Positions 1 through 12,090 are shown, numbered from the stretch's first letter. The stretch is 64,000 nt of DNA from Lepidostoma basale (GCA_022606425.2 JAHDVF020001237.1:1199001-1263000), one strand, 5' to 3'. Numbers and translations: made by a program. Notes: generated by a model not told the origin, from the letters alone.

Positions 1-27
1 AGAAGTTAAACCTAGTTTGTGTGATCT

Positions 28-110
28 AGTTAATACGAATGAAAATGTATCTTTTCTATAAGTTTTATTATATTTTATGTGAAAAGGCATTATTACCTTA
101 GCAATATAGA
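28..110. repeat. HHR fold-back family C, left arm
   Basis: A degenerate left arm of the family C fold-back. It has the AATACGAATGAAAA start, the TTTTATTATATTTTATG block and the GGCATTATT stretch that corresponds to the ribozyme core on the minus strand. The right arm is missing. Confidence 0.6.
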
Positions 111-309
111 ACGTGACTTGGGTTATTTTGTAGGTTTACGCTAAACTATCAACATATGTCGATATTATGAACAATATACAAATTAGCTTATAATTAAATG
201 TAACCAGAAGCCATTATATCGTTAGCCTTTAAACATTTTCTATGTGACGAAACACAGACATTACTATTTTTAAACCAAAATAGGTAAGACCGTATGATCT
301 AATTATAAC

Positions 310-500
310 GTGTTATACGAATAAAAAACGTCTGTTTTCTAGAGTTTATTTTGTGGAAATAATATATTTCGCCTTTCTTAGAAAAAAAGGCGAAACAGGT
401 CATTTCAAAAAAAAATATTAAACCTCTAGAAAACATACGTTTTCATTCAAATTATATAAATAAGTAGTTTTTGATCATTGTTTAAAAACAATAAATTATT
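310..500. repeat. HHR fold-back family C, collapsed copy
   Basis: Both terminal arms are present (ACGTCTGTTTTCTAGAG on the left, CTCTAGAAAACATACGTTTT on the right). The centre has shrunk to a short palindrome, TTCGCCTTTCTT and its complement, so one stem II hairpin now joins the two arms. The right flank carries the usual family C end AAACAATAAATTATTG. The ribozyme core itself is lost. Confidence 0.65.
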
Positions 501-644
501 GTACCAACTCTGATCCGAGCAAAAAGACATTGAAACATAAGTTTATATTTTCTCAAAATGCAAATTCAATAATGCATAATTGAGATATATTGTCACTGTA
601 TTAATAAAAATATATATTTTATTAAACAATTGAATGAAACATTT

Positions 645-842
645 CATTCATTTTTTAACACCACATAATTTTGTTTTTTAAAACTATCGATCAGAGTCGC
701 TATAAGTGGTTTTGTTGCAAAACAAAACCACTTGGAGTTAACCTGTCGGTATTTAAAATAAAACTAGATAAAACGGTTTTTAAATAAAATCTTTAAGTGT
801 TTAATTTATTTCTAAAATGTCACACCACAAAGTAAGTGCTTA
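645..842. repeat. HHR fold-back family A-like, degenerate
   Basis: The right end CACACCACAAAGTAAGTGCTT is the complement of the family A terminus seen at 22.2 and 36.4 kb. A 14-bp-arm palindrome lies at about 705-732 (GTGGTTTTGTT and its complement). The stretch AACCTGTCGGTATTTAAAA matches the 3' half of the hammerhead at 40.1 kb, but no intact core remains. Confidence 0.5.
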
Positions 843-1690
843 CTTTATAGAATACCAATTAAATACAAAACAATGCAATAAAATACTTATCATCTTTGAT
901 TCGTGAATTGTAAAACCGACCCGCATCAGCTTGGAATGAAATAAGACAAAGGCAAGGATGATACCCCAATTAACAGAGAGATTGATTGCATGTTAAGTGG
1001 TCATCGCTAGGATAAAAGTATTCAAACCGCACAAGGACCTTCCGAGAAGAGGAATAGCGATTACCTCAACTGTCCTTGTGTAGTATGCAAATTGATCGTG
1101 ACGATGACTCTCTTCGTTTCCTAACGACGTTTATCTCCTTCAGAACTGCTTATGGGTGGGTTTTTTCTCGATATCAGATGCCCTTATCTCTGGCTAAGTG
1201 CTCTATGATGTTAACATCGAAGGCCCCGTCAATGTCGAGCTCCAGGTCGCCGGCCATTGTTTCGGGACGATCTAGATAATACCGCAAACATAGGTACGTT
1301 CATCTCCCAAATTTTTAAGGAGTGGCTTCGCTGAGTTAATAAATCAAGTTACAATATCCCAAGTTCTCTTAACAAGACTAACATGGTTACCAATGTATGC
1401 GGATTGTATTATGTTATTACAAGCTATTCATGAGAGCTAAATCAAAATACAAATATTAATATAAAATAAATATAAGTACGTTATTTTAGCAGAAAATATG
1501 AATATGTACCTAATAAAGGTCATTCACAATAAATATTTAATAAAATAAATATATTAAAAACATTTTCACTTAGTAAAATCACTTTATAAGAGTAAGGACT
1601 AAACACAAACACATACACAAGTATAGCCCTGAAACCGGTTAACCCTACTAACTCAGATAAAGTGGTTAATATTAAGTGATAAAATGTAAT
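843..1690. other. Unrecognised segment
   Basis: No repeat recognised. GC content rises between about 905 and 1290. On the minus strand near 1190-1280 a short stretch reads LDIDGAFD, loosely like RT motif A of some LINEs, but nothing around it supports an RT. Treated as unassigned. Confidence 0.3.
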
Positions 1691-1694
1691 AAGG

Positions 1695-1832
1695 TAATCA
1701 TGGATTTTACTGAAATCTCTTGATGGAAGTTCGAAAACCAGTCTGTTGATGCCAGCAAGCCTGACGAAACCGGTCGCTGTCGAAATAAAGACAAAAGTGG
1801 AAGTAGTTAAAAATATCGTTTTATTTAAGTTT
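1695..1832 (+). repeat. HHR element family D, right half
   Basis: Carries the (+) hammerhead-like module followed by the family D terminal arm (GACAAAAGTGGAAGTAGTT then ATCGTTTTATTTAA). The same arm ends the elements at 8.8 and 52.3 kb. The left arm is largely eroded. A scrap reading GAAACCGGTTAA lies at about 1628. Confidence 0.65.
1739..1779 (+). ncRNA. Hammerhead-like ribozyme, family D
   Basis: Order of parts: CAGT (stem I), CTGTTGA core, T, GCCAG/CTGAC stem II (one mismatch) around CAAGC, GAA, palindrome ACCGGT, cleavage C, GCTG (stem I). The core differs from CUGANGA by U in place of A6, as in other family D and F copies. Activity is uncertain. Confidence 0.55.
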
Positions 1833-1859
1833 TGTAATTTTTTTCTAAATATGTCCAAC

Positions 1860-2045
1860 TACCAAGTAAATCTTTATAACATCTGTCAGATCGTGTAAAC
1901 AACAACAATTTTATAATATTTTTATAAATATGTATCTTTAATGAAGAAGGACTGTTTGTCCGAAACATGTAATAATTTTTAAAAAATAAAAGTGTCGTAT
2001 ATACAAAGTGCATAAAAAAGAAAAATAGAGATAAACACAAAGTAT
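1860..2045 (+). repeat. HHR element family B, degenerate
   Basis: Contains the family B internal block (TAACATCTGTCAGATC, then TTTTATAATATT), a damaged (+) hammerhead and the right terminus ACACAAAGTATGGC. Family B ends elsewhere read ACAACACAAAGTATGGCGAA. Confidence 0.6.
1938..1976 (+). ncRNA. Decayed hammerhead, family B
   Basis: Core reads ATGAAGA (C3 lost), then stem II GGAC/GTCC, GAA, palindrome ACATGT and A at the cleavage position. Stem I no longer pairs. Probably inactive. Confidence 0.5.
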
Positions 2046-3065
2046 GGCATATAAAGAAGAATTATAAAAAAAAATGTAAATTTATTATCATTCGATATTA
2101 TTATCAGTCGTTTTTCACTTACTCACGTGGCCTGTCCGCTTTTATATAATGACTAAAGATCTAAGAAAAAAATAACGTAAAATATATTATAGTGTTAGTA
2201 AATTTGAGAGAAAACCCCCTTTGCGTCAAATTTATAAAGTTCACAAAATCAAGTTTTCGTAATATACTTAGCAGGCAGGTACCCCCTGAGGAAGATGATG
2301 TACACGTATATTGGCTTTTCAAGTATGTGTATCACCCGCCGTAATAGTTGACGTAGTAAATAATGTGCTATGTAAGAAGTTAGAGCGGCCTCGTGCAGGT
2401 GTATCACACGGAAACTTGGAAACTTCGGTATTCTCAATACCAATTTTCCTCCGCTCGCGGCTACAGAGGTACACATGTCTTTACCGGAAATATTAATATC
2501 ACAGCAGCCGTGGTAGAAGGCGGCACTGCAAATTAATTCCGCGGTTAGTCCGTGCAATATGTTGTTTCCCGCCAACCCTCCTTATTCCGCGGGACAGTTG
2601 CCGCTATAATCACTTATGGCTCGCAGAGGCCCGAGGTATCCCAGGAACAAAAATAGGATTACACTTGGCGAATCTTGCTTAATCCTTTAGACACAGTAGG
2701 CTTAGCTCGCCCTCTTGCAACGATGTTTTCTCACGGGGGTATTTTGAGTAGGTAGTCACATATTTTTTTTTTCTTTACGTAGTCAAGTAAAGAAATAAAT
2801 AATCGATTTTTAGGATTCAGTTTTTTAAAAACTAAAAGCCACACCTCGTATTTATAAAAATGTTTATAGTGAAAATAAAAATGCATAAAAACCTTTTTAA
2901 AAATTCTTCTTCTCCGGTCCCATCTTCTGGGCACAGCAGACGTACTGTTCTCCATCTACAATTTTTTTTTATTGACATGTTTATAAAATAATTAATGTTT
3001 TTTTAAATTGAAATTTCTTGGAAAATTTAATTATGAAAACAAAACAATTTTGCTACAAAATTACT
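2046..3065. other. Unrecognised segment
   Basis: No repeat or gene recognised. About 2250-2720 is richer in GC than its surroundings and has short ORFs on both strands without recognisable domains. Confidence 0.3.
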
Positions 3066-3069
3066 TCAA

Positions 3070-3140
3070 AATTTCACCACAAGATGGCAGCAAGCTGCCG
3101 AAACCAGTCGAACATAAACACAAGTGAAAGCACACTAAAT
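3070..3140 (+). repeat. HHR-like element family K fragment
   Basis: A stem II-like hairpin GGCAGC/GCTGCC is followed by GAA, ACCAGT and C, then GAACATAAACACAAGTG. The 3' half follows the hammerhead rule, but the 5' core is not recognisable. A related copy lies near 62.95 kb. Confidence 0.4.
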
Positions 3141-4390
3141 ACATTATAATAAAGAAATTTTGTATAATTTTTTTATGTTTTCATTACGTTTATTAAACAT
3201 TAATATATAATAAAAATTCACACATTGGTAGAGAAGGGTTAATAATTCTTATATAGTTCTAGAATTTCCAGCATACTTCGTGTTACTTTTAATCACGTTA
3301 TATAAACATATCGTTATAATTTACATTTTTGCAACTTGTTATCGGATATCTGCATATTACTTTCATAGTGTTTTGATGACTTACATGTCAGAAAATCCTT
3401 ATGAAGTTCTTCAACACTTTTAGGACGTATATCAATATTTGAAGAATTTTTTTTTTTTTAATATTTTTCATTCTAGCCATACCTGCGTCTCCTCACTGAA
3501 CCTTCCTTTGCTCTTTCACGGCATAACTGCATACATAATATTTTTTGATATTTCTTTCCTTCTTTTATTTTTATTTTTTCTTTACCGAAACGCTACATAA
3601 ATAAAAAAAAGTTAACAGGATTTTTATAACGACTGATTTTCATTAATTAAATGTAATATTTTAGGTGATACCAATTAATAGTATCGCATTTTTTTATGAA
3701 TGATTTGATATAACATAAATTCATATAATACTTTAAAAAAAATACACTTGTCTTGTTCTATATTTATACTTAGAACAATTATAATTTAAATATAATATAA
3801 TACTAATACTTAAAATGTTTACACGTATTGCATAAATATTTTACTCTATATAAACATTCCCCTAGTTTTTTAAACAACAATAATACAAAAAAAAAACTTT
3901 ATTGTCAATTACAGCACTTCTCAATATTAAATTTGTAAATTTTAATCGAAGTAAAAACTAAATGTTAATTAATATTTTTCTATTGTTTATGATTCTAATT
4001 TACAAATTGTTTTGAAACAACCCTAACTGAGCAAACTCAAAAGACCGAGTTTCGGTGACGCAGATGTGACAATCAAAATTTAATAACACCTCCCGGTGAC
4101 TTGTATTATAAATTACTTTTGTTATTAGCGCTGACAATTTGGTAATAAAGCCATATTTCAGGTAGGTACTCGGGTTATGTTGTGTGTGGTGGAACTCTTG
4201 TCATTAATTTATTTTTTAAAGGTTATTTAATATTACCCCCATTTAAGAAGATTAAATGCTTTGACTCTTTGTCTATGCACCATATGTTTCAACGTCACCG
4301 AAAATAGACATAGGAATTTAATTGCTAATCATATGCCGCAATTAAAACAATATTAATAAATATACAAATTTATATTGACGTAATTCGAAA
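3141..4390. other. Unrecognised AT-rich segment
   Basis: Low-complexity AT-rich sequence with T and A runs. No repeat family, RNA gene or protein match recognised. Confidence 0.3.
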
Positions 4391-4392
4391 CG

Positions 4393-4483
4393 AAATCACG
4401 TTACAATAAAAAATGCGATAGACTAGCTACCTATCACTTGATATGAAAATTAATAGCTAAAAAAAGTAGTAAAATTGGGTTCA
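4393..4483 (+). mobile_element. tRNA-derived SINE, 3' body fragment
   Basis: Matches the body of the full SINE at 40.27 kb (CACGTTACAATAA, then GCGATAGACTAGCTACC, then AATTGGGTTCAA). The tRNA-like head is absent, so this copy is 5'-truncated. Confidence 0.6.
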
Positions 4484-4556
4484 AATAATGAGTTGTATCC
4501 AAAAATGTTGAGTGCAATGGAAAAATACCACATTATTAAAAAGGCCAAAGGGCCAA

Positions 4557-4745
4557 ATTTGCTTATTGTTTCTTGAACAATGATGTAAAACTCCATGTGA
4601 TATAATTAACACGAATGAAAACGTCTGTTTTATAGAAGTTTTATCAATTTTTTTGTGAATGCGAAACATGAATTTTGCATAAACTTAACAAATCTTCTAG
4701 AAAAGAGTTTTCATTCTTATTAATTATCCAAGTGGCATCCCATGA
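4557..4745. repeat. HHR fold-back family C, degenerate
   Basis: Has the full left terminus (TTGCTTATTGTTTCTTGAAC, then ACGAATGAAAACGTCTG) and the right arm (CTTCTAGAAAAGAG to TTAATTATCC). In the centre GCGAAACATGAATT is a remnant of the (+) hammerhead. Confidence 0.6.
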
Positions 4746-5518
4746 ACGATATGATATATAGAACGAATCTGCATAATTAGTTTTTTTTTTGGTACATAAT
4801 GACTATTTTACTTCAACAATTCAAGTTAACATAAAAAAAAAAAAAATATGTAGATTTGTTTATGGTTTTTTGAACAATGATGACGTTTCGAATTCCTAAA
4901 GAATAATATTTGGCTAGGCTTAAGGGGGATAACCACTGTAATTGCGTGATTTTTTATTATTATTTTAATTAAAATTATGTTATATACTTTCGAAAATATA
5001 TGTACAAAATTTTAGGTCTAAATTCCAAAATTTACTGAGTGACAGTTTAGTGAGAGTAGGTAGACTGACTCTATTGCGCCGACCGCGACGATAACTGGTT
5101 GAAATCTGCTGAGAATCGCATGGAAAGGGTCAATAAAAAATTAAGTATAAATACTCAAGTTAAGGACACTACTCGAGATAAAGAGGAAGAACCATGAACC
5201 ACCAACCTATGGTACAGGACTCGATAGTTTGATGTAAGTATAAATACTCGTATTTTCGAAGATACAAGATTTTATAGTAAGAAAAATGGACTAAAAACTT
5301 TAAACGCGTTTTTCTCATAACTATTTTTTAAATTGTTCGCATCAATAACTCAAGCAATTTTCTAACTGATTTTGAACTCTTTTTGTTTATTTTATTTATT
5401 TTTGCAGTGGGTGTCGTTAGGGGTAGCCGATTTCGAAAATTTTGTTTTTTTACTATTTTTTGAGACAGCTTGAATACAAAAAGGGCAAAAAAAAACAATC
5501 TTACGGTCGCCATTTTGT
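4746..5518. other. Unrecognised segment
   Basis: No repeat family or gene recognised. Around 5035-5115 GC is somewhat higher. Confidence 0.3.
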
Positions 5519-5758
<240 letters not shown>

Positions 5759-5759
5759 C

Positions 5760-6690
5760 TATATAATGAATGTACACTTAATAAAATACAAAATCGTGAT
5801 TCCAATATTCTTTCATTATTCCGGTCAAACAAATTCCCGAAAATCACTTATTTCTTCGTCACCGTATCTATCCCCCAAGAAGGCAAAACATGTCATTCAC
5901 ATTAAACATAATAAAACTTCTATAAAAGTAATGTATTCATTCATTTTACATATTTAGATTTGTTTTATTTGGGATGATTTTATCAAAGGTTATATTTGAT
6001 CACCGATCTGAGACTGACCTTTTCGTATGGAACGTATATTATTTTGGAGCTAGGTTCTAGCTCATGTGTAATGTATGGACCAAACGCATTATTTATTGAT
6101 GTACGAGGATAGCAAGCAGCGCGTGGGCAAAACATCGATCGTGTGACACGGGATCTGCTAATTTTACGGAGCGCTGTGATTTTAAAAGCACTCTAAATAG
6201 CCTCGCCCGGACATCCTGTTTCATAAAATAGACAAAAGCAAAGTGGCACTCAAGCCTAATGTGTTCATGGTGAGGTTTTTGTATTTTAATTCTCGGATGC
6301 ATTAAGGGTACGTACCTTAAAGCGAGGGCTGTGTTGCATGCACGGGGGAGGCATGGAGGAACATACTCGCATTATAGCCGAGAGTGTACGAGCCGAAGCC
6401 GGCTAACGACGTGATGTTAATGAGCCCCTCGTTGGTACTCGAAGCGTGATTCTGCAGCTCCGACCGTGTTTACGCTTTAATATTTATTCCCAAATAAATG
6501 TCAAAAGTCTTGTGAGCTTTTAATAAAAACGAGGTGAATTATTAACTTTAATTATGTCGCAAAAATTAACTAAATATTTGTATTATAATATCTTCTTCTT
6601 CTTATCCAACTACCCTCGCAGCAAAAAGTATCCGCAAATTAAAATGCACGCAACGATGCACGCAGAAGCAAATTCTTGGCATGAATTATA
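5760..6690. other. Unique-looking segment of moderate GC
   Basis: About 6080-6480 is less AT-rich and looks unique within the window. ORFs are short and unrecognised. It could be conserved non-coding DNA or an old exon, but no splice or domain evidence decides. Confidence 0.3.
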
Positions 6691-6699
6691 TATATTATA

Positions 6700-7170
6700 T
6701 TAACCAGACTTTTAATATATAAGACTAACATAAGACCGGTACTCACCTACGGCTGTGAGACATGGTCTCTAACGCAGAGAGAGGGAGGCAGGCTGGCAGT
6801 TTTTGAGAGGAAAAACTGGGAAAAATATTTGGACCCACGCTGGAGGATGGGACTTACAGAATTAAAAGAAACCTCGAACTTAAAGTACTGAATAACCAGG
6901 AAACAGAAGTGAGATTCTGTAAGTCCCAACGCTTACGGTGGGCTGGCCATGTGGAGAAAATGCCAGAGGTTAGAACACCACAAATTGTATCTAGATGGGT
7001 ACCCCGCGAAGAGAGACCAAGAGGCAGACGGGGGAAAATATGGGCGGATTGCGTGGAAAAAGATTGGGGGGAAATAGAAGGAGCTGGGGAATGGAGAGAG
7101 ATGGCCAGAAACAGAAGTCAGCGGATGACCGTTGTGGAGGAGGCCAAGTCCCACACCAGGATGTAGCGCC
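6700..7170 (+). pseudogene. Non-LTR retrotransposon RT C-terminal relic
   Basis: Read over several frames, the plus strand encodes a LINE RT C-terminus. First RPVLTYGCETWSLTQRE, then SQRLRWAGHVEKMPEVRTP, then RRPRGRRGKIW and EEAKSHTRM. Such ends (YGCETW, RLRWAGHV, RGRPR-like, W..R) are typical of RTE/Jockey-type elements. At least two frameshifts and stops between about 6880 and 6930 break it, so it is dead. It is 5'-truncated. Confidence 0.8.
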
Positions 7171-7555
7171 GAGAAATTATATCTTCTTCTACATCACCGT
7201 CATGTCTGGTCCCCCGACATTGACTATCACTTGACTGTAATTGATTTCTCTTGTTTGACTGTAATTGATTACCTGGGAAATGATATCCAGAGTGTTTTTT
7301 CCTTGCCTTATCACCATTTGTCCACTGTCTATTTATTATGTCACCGATGGTAATATCAGTGGTCACATTGCCCAGGGTTTGCGGAGTCTAAGAGACTACT
7401 CGTGGATGCCTGAGAGTTGGACTTGGCATTAGTGTTGCTGGTGACATTGCAATATGGCACATTTTATAGAGACGTATTTCCCGGGAAGCATACCCCATCA
7501 TAGCTCTACTACCCGTCAGAATCCCTTTAATATATTTATTTCATTTTATTTCACT
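7171..7555. other. Unrecognised segment
   Basis: A short near-duplicate lies at about 7228-7272 (TTGACTGTAATTGATT twice). Otherwise nothing recognised. Confidence 0.3.
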
Positions 7556-7557
7556 TG

Positions 7558-7625
7558 TTCATTTAGACGCGACCGGTTTCAGGTGCTCACCTTCTGCCGT
7601 CTTCTGGAATAAAACTAAATAGCAA
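7558..7625 (-). ncRNA. Hammerhead-like remnant, D-related
   Basis: Minus strand gives hairpin AGGTG/CACCT, GAA, palindrome ACCGGT, C, then GCGTCTAAAT. The expected CUGANGA is reduced to CGGCAGA. Only the 3' half follows the hammerhead pattern. Confidence 0.35.
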
Positions 7626-8598
7626 ATACATATACTCGTATATATGTTTTTTATTACCATTATTTACAATGAACTTCTGCCAAGAAATTTCAATTAATAA
7701 CATTACTATTTCGTTTAACTCTTTTTAATCTTATTACCACCGCACCAAAATTTTTAAATATTTTATTATTATTAAATTTTTAACCAGATATTAAATGCAA
7801 GGATTTTTTTGTTTCATTTCATTAAATATATTTTTTTTTATCTTTCCTATATATATATATATATACACGAATTTAAAACTTGAGAAAAAATGAGTTTTGT
7901 ATTACAAATAATGTGGTGTTTTGAATTTTTAAAGAATAAAGTCGTAAGAAAGAACAATACATTTTTTCGGGTTTAAGTGTTCTTGTGTTCTGCAGCAATT
8001 GAATAATACTTATTGCATACGTGATCGGGAAATTTCTCATTTTACTCACCGATTTATCTTTTGGTGTGTTAAATCGTCTTTGATACAAATGGGGCTTTCT
8101 ACGTATCACCGTGTTTATTATGTACATTTGTTCATATACACTTTTTTTAGAATCGTAATGCTTATTATTCTAGCGTATAAGCTAACTGTCCAGTAAATAT
8201 GACCACATAAAAATCAGTAATCTATATAGTTGTCATGAACCTCCTCGTTGAGATGATGTTGTTTGGGTCGATGACGGTTTCGCCTCTCTCGGGATGATTA
8301 GAGGTCGAATCATATAACATAGTATTGACACTGATAAAGACTTCTGTAATTTTCTCCTCGTCTCGTATATTTAGAGGGCTATATAAAGACTAACGATAAG
8401 AAGCACGCTGCCCTTGTATAAGAGTACATTAAACAAAATGCTTATAGCCGATATGCATTTACATAAAAAGAATTTGAATATTAGAAAAAGGTATGGTTCG
8501 AAGTTTAAGTGATAAGCTCCATCCGCGATTTGGGACACACACGATGAATCAAAGTATCATATATTTACAGTAAAGTACATTACATAGTAATAATAAAA
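7626..8598. other. Unrecognised AT-rich segment
   Basis: Contains a short (TA)n at about 7850-7865. No element or gene recognised. Confidence 0.3.
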
Positions 8599-8648
8599 TA
8601 AAATGACGTTTTGTTATTTAATATTTACACTTTTTGTCTTAATTTAGA

Positions 8649-8690
8649 CAGCGACCAGTTTCGCCAGGTTAGTTGGCATCGCCAGACTGG
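8649..8690 (-). ncRNA. Hammerhead-like ribozyme, family D
   Basis: Minus strand: CTGGCGA core (G in place of A6), T, stem II with GCCA/TGGC, GAA, ACTGGT (palindrome broken by one base), C, GCTG. Partner of the (+) module at 8717. Confidence 0.5.
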
Positions 8691-8716
8691 TGTGAACCAA
8701 TGGACACTGGATGGAC

Positions 8717-8760
8717 CGGTCTGTTGATGTCAACGAGCCTGGCAAAACCGGTCACTGTAC
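8717..8760 (+). ncRNA. Hammerhead-like ribozyme, family D, damaged
   Basis: CTGTTGA core, T, GTCAACGAGCCTGGC in the stem II position (weakened), AAA in place of GAA, palindrome ACCGGT, C, ACTGTAC. Loss of G12 predicts no cleavage. Confidence 0.45.
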
Positions 8761-8837
8761 AGATGGTCACGAAATACAGACAAAAAGTGAATGTAGTTAT
8801 TTAAAAACATTGCTTTATTTATAAAATGTAAAATAAA

Positions 8838-8960
8838 AATAAAAAACTGTGTTTTATGTATCACAATTGTATTTTTATTTTAATTGACAGCTGTTTCGTC
8901 TATACCTATGTTGACATCAGGTGTTACAATAATATATCAAATGTAAAATTTTCGTAATTT
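8838..8960 (-). repeat. HHR element family E, fragment
   Basis: GTTTTATGTATCACAATT, then ACAGCTGTTTCGTC, then ATGTTGACATCAGGTGTT. This is the left half of family E with a (-) hammerhead that has lost bases between the core and stem II. Confidence 0.5.
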
Positions 8961-9183
8961 TCGAACTTTTATGTGTATTTGTTCTTATGTCAATTTGAAT
9001 AATTTCTTTGATATAATTTTGAAATTCTTGCTGGAGTTGAGTTAGGTACCTAATTATTTTAATTAAAAGGACGGTTAGTTACTATTTATAGGAGAAAATA
9101 TTGCAGATGGAAAATATAATGATAAAAATAAAAATTAAAATTGTAATGCTAATCATAATAATATATATTTATTATAATCAGAT
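8961..9183. other. Unrecognised AT-rich segment
   Basis: No recognised feature. Confidence 0.3.
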
Positions 9184-9456
9184 AATGCTCAGGACCTTGC
9201 CCGAAAGGCGTGAAGATGGATTGGCCATGTAATACGACAAGAAGGCCTCTTGCATGCCATAACGGAGGGTATGACCGAGGGGACAAACTCTAGGGGACGC
9301 CTACGCCGAGAGTACCTGGAGGACCTGTTGGTTGGCATGCGCTGCTCATCATATGCAGATTTCAAAAAAGCCGCACAAAACAGGAAAGAATGGAAGAGAA
9401 TAATAGAGGATATTGCTGCAAACCAATCCCAGGATTGAAACCAGAGAGAGAGAGAG
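9184..9456 (+). pseudogene. LINE RT C-terminal relic with (AG)n tail
   Basis: The frame ending at 9438 reads RWIGHVIRQEGLLHAITEG, then RGRLRREYLEDL, then FKKAAQNRKEWKRI and stops. This is the RT-distal C-terminus of a non-LTR element (R.GHV, RGR.R.EY, A.NR..WK). One in-frame stop lies just before RWIGHV. A GAGAGAGAG tail follows the stop within 20 bp. Only this short 3' piece inserted. Confidence 0.75.
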
Positions 9457-10535
9457 ATTATAATTTTATTTTTTATTTTTATTTATTATCCTTAAATCTC
9501 TATGAATTTTCTTGAGTCTTAGTACATAGCCATATATATTTTATATTGAAAAGTTTAAACGTTTGTCGTAAACAGTCAAACTGTTCGAATTCTAAGACAA
9601 TATGGACCGGTTGGTAATTTGAAGTTGGACCCAAATTATACTACCATCCTTCTTTTATGTCCATTTTATCGAACATTTAAAGCATGCCGAACATCCGAGG
9701 CCTTCAGTGTTCTCTGTGTGTAATAATTGAATATGCACAATAAAATATCGGGTTTTAGATTACAGCTCTGAGATAAAAGTTGATTTAAAACATGTTTTCT
9801 GTACGAAATATTTTTTTTCAAAATATTACAATTGAATATAGAATTTAAACGACTTTTTCGCTTATTTAGAAATTTATTCAAAATTGGTATCGATTTCGTA
9901 TTTTTAAGTCGTAAGGAAATTCCAAACCTTTTGTACCGTTTTGATTCCATCTTCTTGGAGTGCGGTGTCGAATTTGAATTTTCTATTTTCCTCCCGGTTA
10001 GGCGGAATATCCATTTCCATTATAATAGTACATTACTTTCTATCTTCGGCGGTGGCTGCGGGCTATGGACCCGGCCTTGGGCCACGAGGCGTCATTCCAT
10101 CCTGATTCCAAGGAAAATATAAATATCTTGAAAAAAATTCATCCTGGAAATTCAATGAAAAATAATTTCTAAAATTCTTTCAGCTTTTTGAGAAAATTTT
10201 ATGATATTAATAATTCATATCTTCATCATGGTAAATTACTTCATAGCCAAATTTCAAGGAAAAAAAATAGTAATAATAATAAATTATGGTGAAATGTCTG
10301 AAACTTTGAGTAAAATCATTACAATAATTTAATATCGAACGATTAATATTAATGAAACGTCTATTTTGTTTAACATGTTTCGCCAACGCTAAGCCTATTT
10401 CAAATGTGATAATGTCATTTTCAATTGAAGTTTAACATACTTGTATAAATAAAATCGAACAACAAGACAAACCGTGTCAAAGAGTTGTATACAAACAGTG
10501 TGAATGGAACTAGGAGTTGAAGAAGACCTCGTTAA
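9457..10535. other. Unrecognised segment
   Basis: A GC-richer patch lies near 10045-10110. ORFs of up to 96 residues on opposite strands have no recognisable domain. Confidence 0.3.
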
Positions 10536-10539
10536 ACAC

Positions 10540-10645
10540 GTTCATAGCACATTCATTCGCACTGCATTCACTTCTTATATTTTCATTTGACATTCTGTCA
10601 TACTCAGATTTTCTACTTGACCTCATTTCTACAACGTTCTAGTTT
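10540..10645 (-). mobile_element. RTE-like LINE fragment
   Basis: Minus-strand fragment of the RTE-like family: CATTCGCACTGCATTCACTT, then TTCATTTGACATTCTGTC, then CCTCATTTCTAC. The matching part in full copies lies just upstream of the SLRWFGHM coding segment. Confidence 0.65.
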
Positions 10646-10917
10646 TTTTCTTCATAATTTTTAAAAATTTGTATACATAAAACATTGAATATGCGAGAAA
10701 CATATATATTTTTATATATTTTTTTTAACTGAATGGGGTCACAGAGTAATCCAGAAGAATTTAAAAACTTTTCAGCATCTTGATTCTTGAAACCCCCGTT
10801 TTTGCACATTCAATATCAAAAATTTCTGCGGATTCTTTGCCAAGAAGTAGAAACTGGGATACCAGTAAGTTTGCCCGTTAGAGCCAACTTGTTTTTTTTT
10901 CTTAATTAATATGATAT

Positions 10918-11065
10918 ATATTTATTGTTTCACGAGAAATGCTATAAAACTCGATATTACATATTAGATTATAATAAAAACGCCTGTTATTGAAAAGTTT
11001 TATTATATTATATGGAATTGACGTGTTACACCTTGCTAAGACATTTATCAAATGATACTGTTTCT
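10918..11065. repeat. HHR fold-back family C, degenerate
   Basis: Left terminus ATTTATTGTTTCACGAGAAA and the GTTTTATTATATTATATGG block are present. Minus strand near 11040-11055 still reads TTGATAA, the family C core. The right arm is missing. Confidence 0.55.
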
Positions 11066-11139
11066 AAAAAACAGATATTTAATTAGTATTGAATTTTAAA
11101 TATTTTAAACGTTGCATATTTTTACATACCTATGTTTAT

Positions 11140-11388
11140 TTACAATACTGATTTAAGAAGAGTATGTAGAGTGGAAGAAGGTATTATAAACAAAATTATG
11201 AAAGGATCGCTGCGATGGTTCGGACATATGGAGCTCATGGATGGAGAAAGAATGCTTAAGAAAGTATACGTTAATGTTGTAAATGGAGTTGGAGTCGAGG
11301 CAGAGCGAGGAAAACTGTGCATGGACAAATTAATAAAATTTTAAAGGTTGGTCATGTTAGAAGTCGGAAGGATCGACGTGCGTGTAAT
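11140..11388 (+). mobile_element. RTE-like LINE, C-terminal fragment
   Basis: Encodes GSLRWFGHMELMDGERMLKK, then a VNVVNGVGVEAERG segment and INKI-type sequence, with a TAA interrupting before the conserved GHVRSR stretch. This is the post-thumb RT end, of the same family as 12.2 and 15.4 kb. Confidence 0.8.
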
Positions 11389-12090
11389 AATTCAAATTGA
11401 AAAATTAACCTGGGCTATTTGTTTTAAGTACTAATAATAATTGTATAAATGTATAGCATTTTAAATGCGTTTTTATATTAGTCTTTCTTTGTTTAGTTTT
11501 TATTATATCCTCCGAAACATGTTTTTTTAATTTTTTTAAAAAGAATTAGTGGATTAAACAAAATTATTTTCAATTTCCTAAATATATTACTATAGAATTC
11601 CACAGTGTTAATGCCTTAGCGTTTAATAAGTTTAAATGATAAAGACAAATTAATTTTTTTCGATAAATCTAAAATATCGTTTCCCATGATGTTAATAAAA
11701 AGTAAACATCACGTTTATCTAAATGCAAATAACGCGAACATAAATATAATATAATCTTATATTTTAGACACGCTACATCGATACGAGAAATTAATAACAA
11801 AAAATAGGTTATTTATGTACCGGCCGCCCACCTACCTACAGGCGTACCAGTATCTACCCGTGTAAAATATGATGGACGAAGCCCGGCGCATTCTTCGGGA
11901 CAAAAAATCCTGTTCCAATGGCCCGTACCTTTTCATTAAGGCGGTTAATATTCTTAATTCTATGTTCCACAAGTAAAGCTGACATAATTAGGAGACCACC
12001 GCGAATATTTCCACGGGGATTCTCGTGATGCTTTGCTAATTTCTTCTGTGCATTTTTTGATAAAACATATGAACATAAAAAAGTTTTTTT
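11389..12090. other. Unrecognised segment
   Basis: Unassigned. A minus-strand ORF of 94 codons (11854-12138) has only its N-terminal end in RTE-derived sequence. The remainder, from about codon 20, is not recognised. Confidence 0.35.

Larger units (their letters stand above)
8600..8832. repeat. HHR fold-back family D
   Basis: Inverted arms (TTTTTGTCTTAATTTAGACA on the left, GACAAAAAGTGAATGTAG on the right) flank two head-to-head hammerhead-like modules about 26 bp apart. The right end runs to CATTGCTTTATTTATAA, as in the other D copies. Confidence 0.7.

Noticed and set aside
1110..1280. Minus-strand LDIDGAFD as RT motif A
   Set aside because: Only eight residues resemble the motif, and no following YADD or PQG-type motif is in range.
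3070..3140. Active hammerhead in family K
   Set aside because: Hairpin and GAA-ACCAGT-C fit, but no CUGANGA-like core lies 5' of the hairpin, so only a remnant is claimed.
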